Part shown: piece by piece, positions 17,348 to 24,938 of the stretch
Layout: the number at the start of each line of letters is the position of its first letter
Numbering within the stretch: position 1 is the stretch's first letter
Assembly (NCBI GenBank): GCA_021831565.1
Contig: JAKBMM010000016.1
Span: 1 to 48,425, forward strand
Source of the DNA: Planctomycetota bacterium
Lineage (GTDB): Bacteria > Planctomycetota > Phycisphaerae > WQYP01
Direction: 5' to 3'
Length of the DNA stretch: 48,425 nt
Position numbers and translations under genes: made by a program
The notes under the pieces: model-generated
Told to the model about the DNA's origin: nothing
The model's database searches: none
What the model saw: only the letters and a program-made list of their open reading frames with translations

Positions 17348-18232
17348 ATGATAAAGCGACAATTGGCCCGTCTGATCCTGCTAATTTTAGCAGTGTGCGT
17401 TGGGTTGCGATCCCGTGAAATTCTTGTGGCGGCGACACGGGCGACCGCCCCTGTCACCCCGGCCACGCGCCGCGCCAATTCATCGCAAGCCGCCCATGCA
17501 CGAGGGAAAAACCGGACAACAACGGTTGTACCTCCTCCGGCTTGTTTTCCACACGATTCCAACTTTCGCCCGGCCGAGATCGGATGCGTCATCTTTGTGC
17601 AAAAGCAACCCGCGCTCCTGGCGCCCCTGTTGCCCCGTTTGCAATTCAACCAGATATCGCTCAATGGATCACTATCTCGTCTGGCCGATCGAACCGGAAC
17701 CAATCTTGTCGTCGGGTGGCAGGCGCTGCGCGCCGCCGGAGTCAACACCAAGGTAAAAAAGACGTTTACCATCCCGGCGCAACCGTACCGACTGGATATT
17801 GTCGATGTACTGAAAATATTTGCGCCACGCGTACGCATGGTGGTCACCGCCTCTGAAAATGTCATCTTTCTGACAACCGAAGCGCAGGACGATACGCACC
17901 TGGTGATGCGCCGCTACTGGCTGGCGGATTTGGTGGCGAATTTGCCGCGTATCATCCGCCCGGGATCAAACCTGCAAGCCGCCCGAAGGCGAAAGGGCCG
18001 TGGCGCCGCAACGCGCCCGGCGAAACCCATGGCATATCGCACGAACATTGTCAAGCTTATCACCGATCACGTGCGGCCCGGGGTATGGCTTAATCACGGT
18101 GGAAAGGCCACCATTACACAGATCGGCGACAAGGTGATCGTGGTGGCGCCGGCAAGTGTGCAGGCGCTGTTGCAAGGACCGTCCCATTACAACCCCAATC
18201 GGGTACCGCTATACCTTATGTTCAGTTATTGA
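17348..18232 (+). CDS. Exported secretin-N (STN)-like protein, tandem copy 2
   Basis: 294 aa from ATG 17348; an N-terminal hydrophobic segment (RLILLILAVCVG) serves as a signal peptide. Like its neighbour it contains the pattern of a short N-domain (ISLNGSLSRLADRTGTNLVVGWQALRAAGV), then TIPAQPYRLDIVDVLKIFAP and VIFLTTEAQDDTHLVMRRYW. It ends with IVKLITDHVRPGVWLNHGGK, matching the ETVISPRIWSVNGG region of copy 1. The two proteins are therefore paralogues from an old duplication, with different linkers. The pore domain is again absent. Its stop overlaps the convergent O-antigen-ligase-like gene by 7 nt, so the two transcripts must run into each other. Confidence 0.65.
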   Translation: MIKRQLARLILLILAVCVGLRSREILVAATRATAPVTPATRRANSSQAAHARGKNRTTTVVPPPACFPHDSNFRPAEIGCVIFVQKQPALLAPLLPRLQFNQISLNGSLSRLADRTGTNLVVGWQALRAAGVNTKVKKTFTIPAQPYRLDIVDVLKIFAPRVRMVVTASENVIFLTTEAQDDTHLVMRRYWLADLVANLPRIIRPGSNLQAARRRKGRGAATRPAKPMAYRTNIVKLITDHVRPGVWLNHGGKATITQIGDKVIVVAPASVQALLQGPSHYNPNRVPLYLMFSY

Positions 18233-20634
18233 TGCAATCGCCGCTGGAGGCGTTGAATGATTTGTCGAATCCGGGCGATCTGATCTGGCGTCAGTCGCGT
18301 CAGCTCGCGGCGCGGCAGACGGTGGTTCAGCGCCAGAGCCAGTTTCAATTGGTGGATTCGCTCGGTCGGGGTCAGGCCGCAGCGCGCCGTCCGGGCCAGG
18401 GGAATTCGCACACGGGCGTCGGTACGATTAATCCGCAAAAGCGCCAGCACGTCCGCGCGCGGGTTGATTCCCATGCGAACCTTAAGCCAGATTCGGCGAA
18501 GCAGCCACGCCTGGGAACGACGATCCCGCCGCAAAATGCGATTGAGCGCGTGGAGCGCACCCGGCCAGTTATGCTCTCGCACCGCCGCCTGGTAAGCCTT
18601 TTGTTCGCGCACCGGATCCCAGGCAAAAGCGCGTTGCTGTACGGCCGGCAAGAGGAATCCGCCCAACAGCGCCGCCCCGATCATCAGCAACGCCGCCAAT
18701 AGTACGACCGGGCTGGACCGCCGCCGCCAGGACTTGGCGGGGCCGGAATGGGCTTTTTCTGAAAATTTCGCCCGCGGCGGCACCGGAACCGGGAGGTCAG
18801 GCGGCAACTGCGGCCGCGCCTTGATCGGTGGGAGCCGCACGTTGAATCGGTGGCCGAGGCGAGACAATATTTTTTTGAATCCCGGCGCGCCGGTATCCTG
18901 GCAAATATCCGACTCCGTGGCATGAACCAGCCCCTGGGGACGGGCCTCAAACGCACCCAAAACAACCCAGAACAGCATGGCCGCGCCGCCGGTGACCAGG
19001 GCCATGTTGATCTGGTCGTAAACGCACATACCCGCAGCGCCGAGAACCGCCGCCAGAGCGACGATCCGCCGCTTCTGCGGAGAGAGGATACCCCAGGCGC
19101 GATCGGCGATGAGCATGCCGGCAAAAGCGGCCATGGCATAAAAGATGGACATGAAAACAATAAAGAGAACTATCATCGCGTGACTGGTTTTCGGCCCGGT
19201 GAAAAGGAATCTCCCCCCCCACCAGCAGAGCACAAAGACGGCAAACCACCACGGCGGGATCGAACCATCGTTTTTCGGATCGGCATCGGTATGATCGCGC
19301 CGCAGGGTGCGCAGCAGCGCCAGGGACAACAGGACCGCCCACAGCCCCGCCGCCGGAAGCCCCGTCTCGGCGGCCAGACACACAAACGGATTATGGGGGT
19401 CCTGAACATCTTCCGGAGCGCCGCGCGGTTTGTATGTTGTATAGTAATAACCGAAGTTATACAGACCCACGCCCAGCAGCGGATGCCGCCGGATAATCCG
19501 AGCCGCCCCCGTCCAGTATTGCCAGCGAAAACGCAGATCGCGCGTGGGCAGGGTATGCCGGATCAGACCGTAGGTCAGCACGCCGGAAACAATCACGGCA
19601 ATGCCGGCAAATACCACTCCGACGGTTTGCCAGCGATGCCCGGCAATCCACCGGCGCGCCCACCAGGCGAAAAAGAGCGCCGGCAGGCAAAGCGCCAACG
19701 TGGCGATGGAGCCTTTGCTGCGCGTGAAAATCAGCACAACCGCGCCAAGAACAAACAAAACCAGTAATAAGGCGCCAAGAAGAATCGGAAGCGGAATTTC
19801 CCGCCCGATCAGGAAACGATCCCGGGCTGTCCTGACTCGCTCGGAACCCCGTTGACCATGGGGACCAGGATTCCCTTCCGGGCGCCCCACTGACCGATTT
19901 CTGGCGACGGGATTGGGGATACTTCTCCCGGCCGTCATTAGAACCGCCACCCCCAGCGCGCAAGCCGCCAGCAGCAGCGGCAGCAGAGCCTCGGCGAACA
20001 CGTCGCTTAGCGACTGGAAACCGCTGACCTCGCGCGAATTGAGCCGGGAGACAAACAACTTCAGTTCCGTGCTGTGCGCGTCCAGCCCCGCGTGCGCCAG
20101 CCAGGCCGCCTCTTTCTGGTGAAAGTAATGAATGGTCGCCGGAATTTCATAGAACCGCTGGTAAAAACCCTTGGCGCACAGGACGGCCAGCAGGCCGACC
20201 AGAACCGCGGTGACGAATCGCCTTCTTTGGTCGGTAGCACACAACAGGGCCGCCGTCCATCCGCCCAGCAGCGCCATGGCCAGATCAAAGCAACCGACCA
20301 ACGCCGCGAAACGATTAGCGGCTCGAAAGCACGAAGCCAGAGCCAGTCCCACAATGCCGGCGATGATGAATAGAGACAGCGCCCGGCCGACGGCCAGTCG
20401 TCCCCATCCGAGCAATCCTATCCCCGCCAGCGCCAGGACGAGAATGGAAAGCCCGACGATTTCCGAAGGACCGGGGAACCGATAAGCTCCGGCATACAGG
20501 CTGGAAAACGCACCTATCGAATTGCTCGCGGCCCCTCCGTTGACTGGTTCGTTCACCGTCATCCGCAGGCAAACCACCAGCAGCAGTCCCCCCAGCGCCA
20601 ACCATTGGAGAATTCGGCGTGTGGACCGGCTCAT
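18226..20634 (-). CDS. O-antigen ligase/polymerase-like membrane protein (Wzy_C) with soluble C-terminal part
   Basis: 802 aa from ATG 20634, which overlaps the stop of the WecA-like gene as ATGA; a longer frame to 20691 is therefore unlikely. It has a dozen or more membrane segments. The large periplasmic loop carries RDLRFRWQYWTGAARIIRRHPLLGVG and DPHNPFVCLAAETGLPAAG, characteristic of the Wzy_C family (O-antigen ligase WaaL and polymerases). After residue ~600 there is a basic linker, one more hydrophobic segment and a helical region with TPR-like spacing at the C terminus (YQAAVREHNWPGALHALNRIL). It most likely transfers or polymerises undecaprenyl-linked glycan on the periplasmic side. 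The operon with a WecA-like transferase supports this. Confidence 0.8.
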   Translation of the reverse strand: MSRSTRRILQWLALGGLLLVVCLRMTVNEPVNGGAASNSIGAFSSLYAGAYRFPGPSEIVGLSILVLALAGIGLLGWGRLAVGRALSLFIIAGIVGLALASCFRAANRFAALVGCFDLAMALLGGWTAALLCATDQRRRFVTAVLVGLLAVLCAKGFYQRFYEIPATIHYFHQKEAAWLAHAGLDAHSTELKLFVSRLNSREVSGFQSLSDVFAEALLPLLLAACALGVAVLMTAGRSIPNPVARNRSVGRPEGNPGPHGQRGSERVRTARDRFLIGREIPLPILLGALLLVLFVLGAVVLIFTRSKGSIATLALCLPALFFAWWARRWIAGHRWQTVGVVFAGIAVIVSGVLTYGLIRHTLPTRDLRFRWQYWTGAARIIRRHPLLGVGLYNFGYYYTTYKPRGAPEDVQDPHNPFVCLAAETGLPAAGLWAVLLSLALLRTLRRDHTDADPKNDGSIPPWWFAVFVLCWWGGRFLFTGPKTSHAMIVLFIVFMSIFYAMAAFAGMLIADRAWGILSPQKRRIVALAAVLGAAGMCVYDQINMALVTGGAAMLFWVVLGAFEARPQGLVHATESDICQDTGAPGFKKILSRLGHRFNVRLPPIKARPQLPPDLPVPVPPRAKFSEKAHSGPAKSWRRRSSPVVLLAALLMIGAALLGGFLLPAVQQRAFAWDPVREQKAYQAAVREHNWPGALHALNRILRRDRRSQAWLLRRIWLKVRMGINPRADVLALLRINRTDARVRIPLARTARCGLTPTERIHQLKLALALNHRLPRRELTRLTPDQIARIRQIIQRLQRRLHQ

Positions 20635-21770
20635 CGGGTGTGCTCCCCCACTCGCTCCAGCACGCCTACGATTGTTAAAATGGCCAGACATTGAATGGCG
20701 ATCAAAACGGCGCTGACCCCGCCGGCCCGAGCCAGCAATGGCGCGGAAAGACCGCAGGCCAGCGTCACCGCATAGATCACCAGCACCGCCCCGCGCTGGG
20801 AAAAACCGTGTCGCGTCAGGCGATGGGAAAAATGATTGGTATCGCCGACCATGGGGCTGCGCCCGCGCCGCCAGCGGACAAAACTCACTACGACCAGGTC
20901 ATACAGCGGAACAGCGGTAACCACCAGCGGCATCAAGATGCTGTACCAGCGTCCCTGGCCCGAATAGAAAGTGGTGCGAATGGTCAGCGCGGCGAGAAAA
21001 AAACCAAGCACCATGCTGCCGCCATCACCCATAAAAATGCCCGCCGGTGGAAAGTTGTACACGAGAAATCCCGCTACCGCGCCGAGATACAGCAGCAGGA
21101 GACCGCAGATGAACCATTGACCGCTATGCAGCGCGGCAATGAAAAACATTAGCGCGCAGATGCCGGCAACTCCGGCGGAAAGCCCATCCATGTTGTCCAT
21201 GAAATTGAAAGCATTGGTCAACACGACAAGCCACAACACGCTTAGCGCGCCGGAGATAAATATCCCGCCCGGAACCACATGGTCCAGAAACGTAAGACTG
21301 CGAAAACCGCCCTTCTGGAGCCACTCGCCACCGGCTACCAGCGCCACGGCGATGGCCAACTGCCAGAAAAGTTTTACCGGTGCGGAAAGGGCGTGGCGAT
21401 CGTCCCACAAGCCCACGAGATGAATGGCCAGCGTGCAAAAGATCAGCAGCAGCGCCAATCCGCGATGAGCGAGCAATCCCGGTACATAGGCGCGAACCGA
21501 CACCGGAAGATAGTTGGCCCACGGCGGCCGCACGAAAAAACCGGCCGCGGCCAGGCCGGCCAGCAGCGGCAGCGCGATGCTCCAGAAGATCGCCATGCCG
21601 CCGTTGCGCGGTTTGGGGACATCGTGGACTTTCCGCGCGCCGGGCTGATCGATCATCCCGAGCTTGCCGGCAAAACGGCGGGCCAGGCCGGTGCCGACGA
21701 GGCTCAACACCAGCGAAGATAAAAACAGGGCCGCCCCGAGTAAAAGCATGAAGGCTCCCGTCTTTTTCAT
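20631..21770 (-). CDS. wecA: WecA/MraY-family undecaprenyl-phosphate sugar-1-phosphate transferase
   Basis: 379 aa from ATG 21770, which overlaps the stop of the upstream gene as ATGA; the GTG at 21827 is discounted. A polytopic membrane enzyme that starts lipid-linked glycan synthesis by moving a HexNAc-1-phosphate from a UDP-sugar to undecaprenyl phosphate. Signatures in order: KVHDVPKPRNGGMAIF, LVGLWDDRHAL (acidic pair), NAFNFMDNMDGLSAGV, FMGDGGSMVLGFF and the cytoplasmic loop GDTNHFSHRLTRHGFS (His-x-x-x-His/Arg motif). The sequence fits the WecA/TagO branch rather than MraY. The symbol indicates the family; the donor sugar is not certain. It is the middle gene of a three-gene polysaccharide operon. 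Confidence 0.85.
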   Translation of the reverse strand: MKKTGAFMLLLGAALFLSSLVLSLVGTGLARRFAGKLGMIDQPGARKVHDVPKPRNGGMAIFWSIALPLLAGLAAAGFFVRPPWANYLPVSVRAYVPGLLAHRGLALLLIFCTLAIHLVGLWDDRHALSAPVKLFWQLAIAVALVAGGEWLQKGGFRSLTFLDHVVPGGIFISGALSVLWLVVLTNAFNFMDNMDGLSAGVAGICALMFFIAALHSGQWFICGLLLLYLGAVAGFLVYNFPPAGIFMGDGGSMVLGFFLAALTIRTTFYSGQGRWYSILMPLVVTAVPLYDLVVVSFVRWRRGRSPMVGDTNHFSHRLTRHGFSQRGAVLVIYAVTLACGLSAPLLARAGGVSAVLIAIQCLAILTIVGVLERVGEHTR

Positions 21771-22327
21771 TCCAAGCCCGGCGAACCAATTGTTTTTTGA
21801 ATCTGCCGAAAATAAAAATCCCGGCACTTTTCAAAAAAACGCGACGCCGTTTGAGTCTTGTAATCCGCGTAAGTCCAAGGCCAGGCGGTCCAGCAATTGG
21901 CGCTCCAGTGGAGAGTGACTTCGGCGTAAATGCCTTCGGTGAGATACACGCGGTGGCTGTGATCCTTGGTGGTCGCCAGCACCACTTTGTATCGGCTCAC
22001 GTAACCGGGGTCCATATTTACCGGCCGCAGGACATTTTGCGGAAATTGCCGGGCCAGCAACACCTCGGCCATGTTGGTTTCCAACTTGCACTTGGCCAGT
22101 TGCTCCGGGGCGAAAAGAGTGGAAAACCGCGCCCATTGTCGCAGCAGTTGGTTGCCCATCTGCGCCTGATAGTAATCGGTAAAAGTGAAAGGAATGATTT
22201 CGGAAATGTCGTCGATGGCGCCGTACCATTGGGAAAGCTCCCGCCGCGCCGCAGCCAGCATCTCTTCATTGGCCGCCAGCAGGCCAACAAACCGCAGGAC
22301 GGGCAACGGTGGATTGGGAACGGCCAT
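21767..22327 (-). CDS. DUF4416-like conserved hypothetical protein
   Basis: 186 aa from ATG 22327 (AAGGAATACTCC upstream). The upstream extension to 22414 has no ribosome-binding site and no conserved character. The start (LPVLRFVGLLAANEEMLAAA), the ISEIIPFTFTDYYQAQMG segment and the NMDPGYVSRYKVVLATTKDH segment are the pattern I associate with DUF4416, a family of unknown function. It appears cytoplasmic, with no signal or membrane segments. It is translationally coupled (ATGA) to the WecA-like gene, so a role in surface glycan synthesis is possible but unproven. Confidence 0.7.
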   Translation of the reverse strand: MAVPNPPLPVLRFVGLLAANEEMLAAARRELSQWYGAIDDISEIIPFTFTDYYQAQMGNQLLRQWARFSTLFAPEQLAKCKLETNMAEVLLARQFPQNVLRPVNMDPGYVSRYKVVLATTKDHSHRVYLTEGIYAEVTLHWSANCWTAWPWTYADYKTQTASRFFEKCRDFYFRQIQKTIGSPGLE

Positions 22328-22491
22328 GGAGTATTCCTTCTGCCTGCTCCGGCCGCAAGAATCGGTCGCGACCAGCGTGAATGGAAAGTTAACTCCCCGC
22401 TGCGCCGGCGGCAAGCGAGCTTGGGGAATCTGTTTTTGCTCCGCAGCTTGTTCCCGGCCGGCGAATTTATTAGGATGCGCTCGATCCCTTT

Positions 22492-22562
22492 TGGGGGATG
22501 GTGTAACGGTAGCACAGCAGACTCTGAATCTGTTTGTCTAGGTTCGAATCCTAGTCCCCCAG
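22492..22562 (+). tRNA. tRNA-Gln (anticodon CTG)
   Basis: A 71-nt cloverleaf. The acceptor stem TGGGGGA pairs with TCCCCCA, followed by discriminator G. The anticodon stem GCAGA/TCTGT encloses the loop CTCTGAA, with anticodon CTG reading CAG. The T arm CTAGG-TTCGAAT-CCTAG is perfect. U1-A72 with G73 is the typical glutamine identity pattern. CCA is not encoded. The region downstream (22563-36690) is accessory DNA, so this tRNA may mark an integration site, although no duplicated 3' end was found. Confidence 0.95.
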
Positions 22563-22684
22563 TTTTGGCCAAAGGCCAAAACAGAGCAGGTGAAATTTGA
22601 ACAGGTGAACATCAGTAGAGCACATCGCACCGCTGCTGAATGCGACGATACGGTACAATCCGACCGATGCAATGCGGCTGGTTC
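22563..22684. other. Intergenic segment after tRNA-Gln
   Basis: No gene or clear structure is visible between the tRNA and the target duplication of the MITE at 22685. It starts the accessory block. Confidence 0.5.
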
Positions 22685-22692
22685 GTTCTATG

Positions 22693-22845
22693 GTAACCGT
22701 TCACGGGCCAAAACTGGCGTTTTTTTCAAAAAAACGCGGTTTTATTCTGGTTTTGGCACTGCGGATGGCAATTTTACGGTGCTTTGAGCCATTAAATATC
22801 GAAAAATACCTTGTTTTTCGATGTTTCTGGCCCGTGAACGGTTAC
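22693..22845. mobile_element. 153-bp MITE with 18-bp terminal inverted repeats and 8-bp target duplication
   Basis: The ends are perfect 18-bp inverted repeats: GTAACCGTTCACGGGCCA at 22693-22710 and its reverse complement at 22828-22845. Directly outside both ends lies the same octamer GTTCTATG (22685-22692 and 22846-22853), an exact target-site duplication. The interior has no coding sequence. It holds three perfect inverted repeats: GCCAAAAC/GTTTTGGC (22707-22714, 22750-22757), a T7/A7 hairpin (22718-22736), and ATCGAAAAA/TTTTTCGAT (22798-22806, 22814-22822). IS66-family elements are known for ends starting GTAA and 8-bp duplications, so an IS66-type transposase may have mobilised it; none is in the window. 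The intact duplication implies recent insertion. Confidence 0.85.
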
Positions 22846-22853
22846 GTTCTATG

Positions 22854-23051
22854 TTAATCGACCACCTTCCCGGGGAGCCATGGCGCCAAGCGGCCGCTGT
22901 ATGATACCGGGGGTAAGGAGCCTTAGCTCGGCTTTTGCCGTTTTTCCGAGCCTCATGCAGCCCGGCGGCAAGCTGGCATCACGGCGCCAATACGCCAGAA
23001 CCCGGAAAAAAGATTATCTCACGCAACGAAGTACCGGGGATGAAACGAACT
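22854..23051. other. Intergenic segment between MITE and remnant genes
   Basis: No convincing gene. A CTCGG/CCGAG inverted repeat occurs around 22927-22949, without the following T-run of an intrinsic terminator. Nothing else is recognised. Confidence 0.4.
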
Positions 23052-23183
23052 AATGATACAGCAGCAGGGCGTGGATCCCGCCATTACCGCGCTGGTGGTT
23101 ACTTATAAGCCGCGAGGCCAGCCGGAACAGCGTTTTGATATGAAATTACAGGAAGTCCAAGAATCAATCACCCATGGCGATGA
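23052..23183 (+). CDS. Short unrecognised open frame (44 codons including stop), possibly a remnant
   Basis: The frame from ATG 23052 ends at TGA 23181-23183 and is in the same frame as the DUF59 remnant that follows directly. The sequence (MIQQQGVDPAITALVVTYKP) matches no family I can name. It could be the degraded or recombined front of the DUF59 gene or of a neighbour. It has no strong ribosome-binding site. It may not be a gene. Confidence 0.25.
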
Positions 23184-23324
23184 ATGATCCTGGCTGATGT
23201 GGAAGCCGCCATCCGAGTGGCTGGGAAGGGCATAGCTGATGTGCGGATTGAACTGGTGTGGGATCCACCCTGGACGCGCGACATGATTTCCGAGCAGGGT
23301 CGCCAGCAGATGGGTTGGAAATAG
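23184..23324 (+). pseudogene. C-terminal remnant of a DUF59/MIP18 (PaaD/SufT-like) metal-sulfur cluster assembly factor
   Basis: Forty-six codons from ATG 23184, right after an in-frame TGA, to TAG at 23322. The segments ILADVEAAIRVAG, DVRIELVWDPPWTRDMIS and the end RQQMGW match the C-terminal half of DUF59 proteins, whose hallmark is (V/L)VWDPPWxxDM near the end. The N-terminal half, including the usual DPE motif and the conserved cysteine region, is not present upstream. The gene is therefore truncated. DUF59 genes commonly sit beside NnrS-like and nitric-oxide-related genes, as here (23341). Confidence 0.6.
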
Positions 23325-23340
23325 TATTGCGAGGTCAACC

Positions 23341-24501
23341 GTGCACAACGCTTCCGCCGCACAACCACGCACCAGAAAACCAGCGAGATTCCCTTTACTG
23401 GCAATGGGCATATTCTTGTTGCTTGCTGGCATCTGGGGCGGGCTTCTGCGTCTTGGTTGGACCTGGCCACAGATCATGCCAAACGTCGTCGCAAACCATG
23501 GGGCCATCATGATCGGCGGATTTCTGGGTACGCTTTTGACGCTGGAACGCGCCGTCGCCATCCGCAGGTGGTGGTGCTATCTGGGGCCGCTGGCCAGCGG
23601 CATGGGCGGCATTTTATTGGCGTCTGGCGGTCCGGTGCGTCTTGGTGCGGGGCTGATTGTCGTGTCCAGCATCATCATGACGGCGGACTTCGGGGTGATT
23701 CTCCGGCGGCAAGTCTCGATCTTCACCGCCACGATGGCCCTGGGCGCCGCGGCTTGGCTGGTTGGCAATGCGCTTTGGTTTTCCGGATGGGGCATTAGCG
23801 ACATAGTTCTTTGGTGGATGGCCTTCTTGATCTTGACCATCGTCGGGGAGCGGTTGGAGCTCAGCCGGCTGATGCCGCCGGCGCCACTACGCCACCGCAT
23901 GTTCGTGGTGGCCGCGGCCATGTTGGTGGCGGGATTACTGTTGGCCTTGATAGCTCCGGGGGCCGGCGGCGCCTTGGCCGGGCTGGGGATGGTCGCTCTG
24001 GCGGTCTGGTTGGCGGTTTACGACGTGGCGCGGCATACCATTCGTAGCCATGGTTTGACACGCTTTGTCGCTGCGTGCTTGCTACCCGGCTATTTCTGGC
24101 TGGCCACTGGTGGCGTGATGGCCTGCTGGTGGCTGTGGCTGCAGCCCGTCTTGGACGGCGGTGGATTGGCCGGTACAGCTCTATATGCAGGCTTTCACTA
24201 TGATGCGATTTTGCACGCGATCTTCCTTGGCTTTGTATTCGGGATGATCTTCGGCCACGCCCCGATTATCTTTCCCGCTGTTCTGGGTGTCCGCATGCGC
24301 TTCAGCCGTATCGCCTATGTTCCATTAATTTTGCTGGAATTCTCAGTATTTTGGCGCGTGTTGGCGGATATAGCCCAATCCTGGCCGCAGCGCAAATGGG
24401 CCGGCTTGCTCAATGCCGCGGCCATTGTGCTTTTTCTAATCAATACAGGCCGCCTGTCACTACCGGCGCTGTCGGTAAGGAAAATCTTGCGAGGTGTCTG
24501 A
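23341..24501 (+). CDS. NnrS-like polytopic membrane protein
   Basis: 386 aa from GTG 23341 (GAGGTCAACC upstream). It has about twelve hydrophobic segments and little else. Conserved-looking polar residues in the membrane part are NHGAIMIGGFLGTLLTLERAVAI (histidine and Glu/Arg), VGERLELSRL, and FHYDAILHAIFLGFVFGMIFGHAP (four histidines), which could bind haem or copper. The pattern recalls NnrS, a haem- and copper-containing protein linked to nitric oxide stress, but the match is remote. The DUF59 remnant 16 nt upstream is the usual kind of neighbour. It is intact in frame, while its neighbours look decayed. Confidence 0.55.
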   Translation: MHNASAAQPRTRKPARFPLLAMGIFLLLAGIWGGLLRLGWTWPQIMPNVVANHGAIMIGGFLGTLLTLERAVAIRRWWCYLGPLASGMGGILLASGGPVRLGAGLIVVSSIIMTADFGVILRRQVSIFTATMALGAAAWLVGNALWFSGWGISDIVLWWMAFLILTIVGERLELSRLMPPAPLRHRMFVVAAAMLVAGLLLALIAPGAGGALAGLGMVALAVWLAVYDVARHTIRSHGLTRFVAACLLPGYFWLATGGVMACWWLWLQPVLDGGGLAGTALYAGFHYDAILHAIFLGFVFGMIFGHAPIIFPAVLGVRMRFSRIAYVPLILLEFSVFWRVLADIAQSWPQRKWAGLLNAAAIVLFLINTGRLSLPALSVRKILRGV

Positions 24502-24521
24502 ACCGATTTGCAAGAACAAGC

Positions 24522-24674
24522 ATGGTCGTCTTTATGGGCAATGCCGACATGGATTATCTACCGCTATTGACCAATGTCAAAACCGCCAGCCTGATATGGC
24601 CAGGCAATGAAGGCCAATACGCTGGAGACCGGTATGAATTTTGGGCACGACGAATTGACGCCAACGGCAAATAA
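24522..24674 (+). CDS. Unrecognised 50-aa open frame, possible gene fragment
   Basis: ATG 24522 to TAA 24672-24674, coding for a peptide containing MGNADMDYLPLLTNVKTASL and then WPGNEGQYAGDRYEFWARR. Its composition looks protein-like rather than random, but I recognise no family. It has no clear ribosome-binding site and lies between the NnrS-like gene and the defence operon. It may be the 3' end of a gene lost when the island assembled. Confidence 0.3.
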   Translation: MVVFMGNADMDYLPLLTNVKTASLIWPGNEGQYAGDRYEFWARRIDANGK

Positions 24675-24749
24675 CTGTGAAATTATGGCTGGCTGCCTGC
24701 AAGCGAGGCAGCGAGGTTTGCCCCTTCACCGGATGCGAAAGGAACATAG

Positions 24750-24938
24750 ATGGCCAAACAGACACACGATACGGTGATGACCATCGTCGATTTAGCAAAA
24801 TATCTCAAGCTTTCGACATCCACGCTATACAAGCTGTGCGCCGAAGGAAAAGTGCCCGGCACTAAGGTTGGTCGGCACTGGCGGTTTCATCGGACGGTCA
24901 TTGACCAGTGGCTATGCAGCAACGGGAGCAAGAAGTGA
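24750..24938 (+). CDS. Excisionase-family helix-turn-helix protein (MerR-like HTH_17)
   Basis: 62 aa from ATG 24750, preceded by GAAAGGAACATAG. The whole protein is one winged-helix motif: MTIVDLAKYLKLSTSTLYKL, then GKVPGTKVGRHWRFHRTVID. It is the pattern of the short DNA-binding domain found in excisionases and in plasmid or defence regulators. Its stop overlaps the GTG start of the SNF2 helicase (GTGA), so it is the first gene of the restriction-type operon. It probably either regulates the operon or targets the complex to DNA. No integrase is near, so true excisionase activity is unlikely. Confidence 0.8.
   Translation: MAKQTHDTVMTIVDLAKYLKLSTSTLYKLCAEGKVPGTKVGRHWRFHRTVIDQWLCSNGSKK

Noticed and set aside
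18850-19767. 305-codon plus-strand frame within the O-antigen-ligase-like gene
   Set aside because: Low-complexity, Gln/Arg-rich sequence without family features; the minus-strand gene has clear membrane segments and the Wzy_C motif.
22492-22562. Attachment site duplication of the tRNA-Gln 3' end
   Set aside because: No second copy of the T-arm and acceptor sequence was seen up to 36700, and no integrase gene is present.
22927-22949. CTCGG/CCGAG hairpin as a terminator or riboswitch
   Set aside because: No T-run after the stem and no conserved riboswitch core; only a weak stem.
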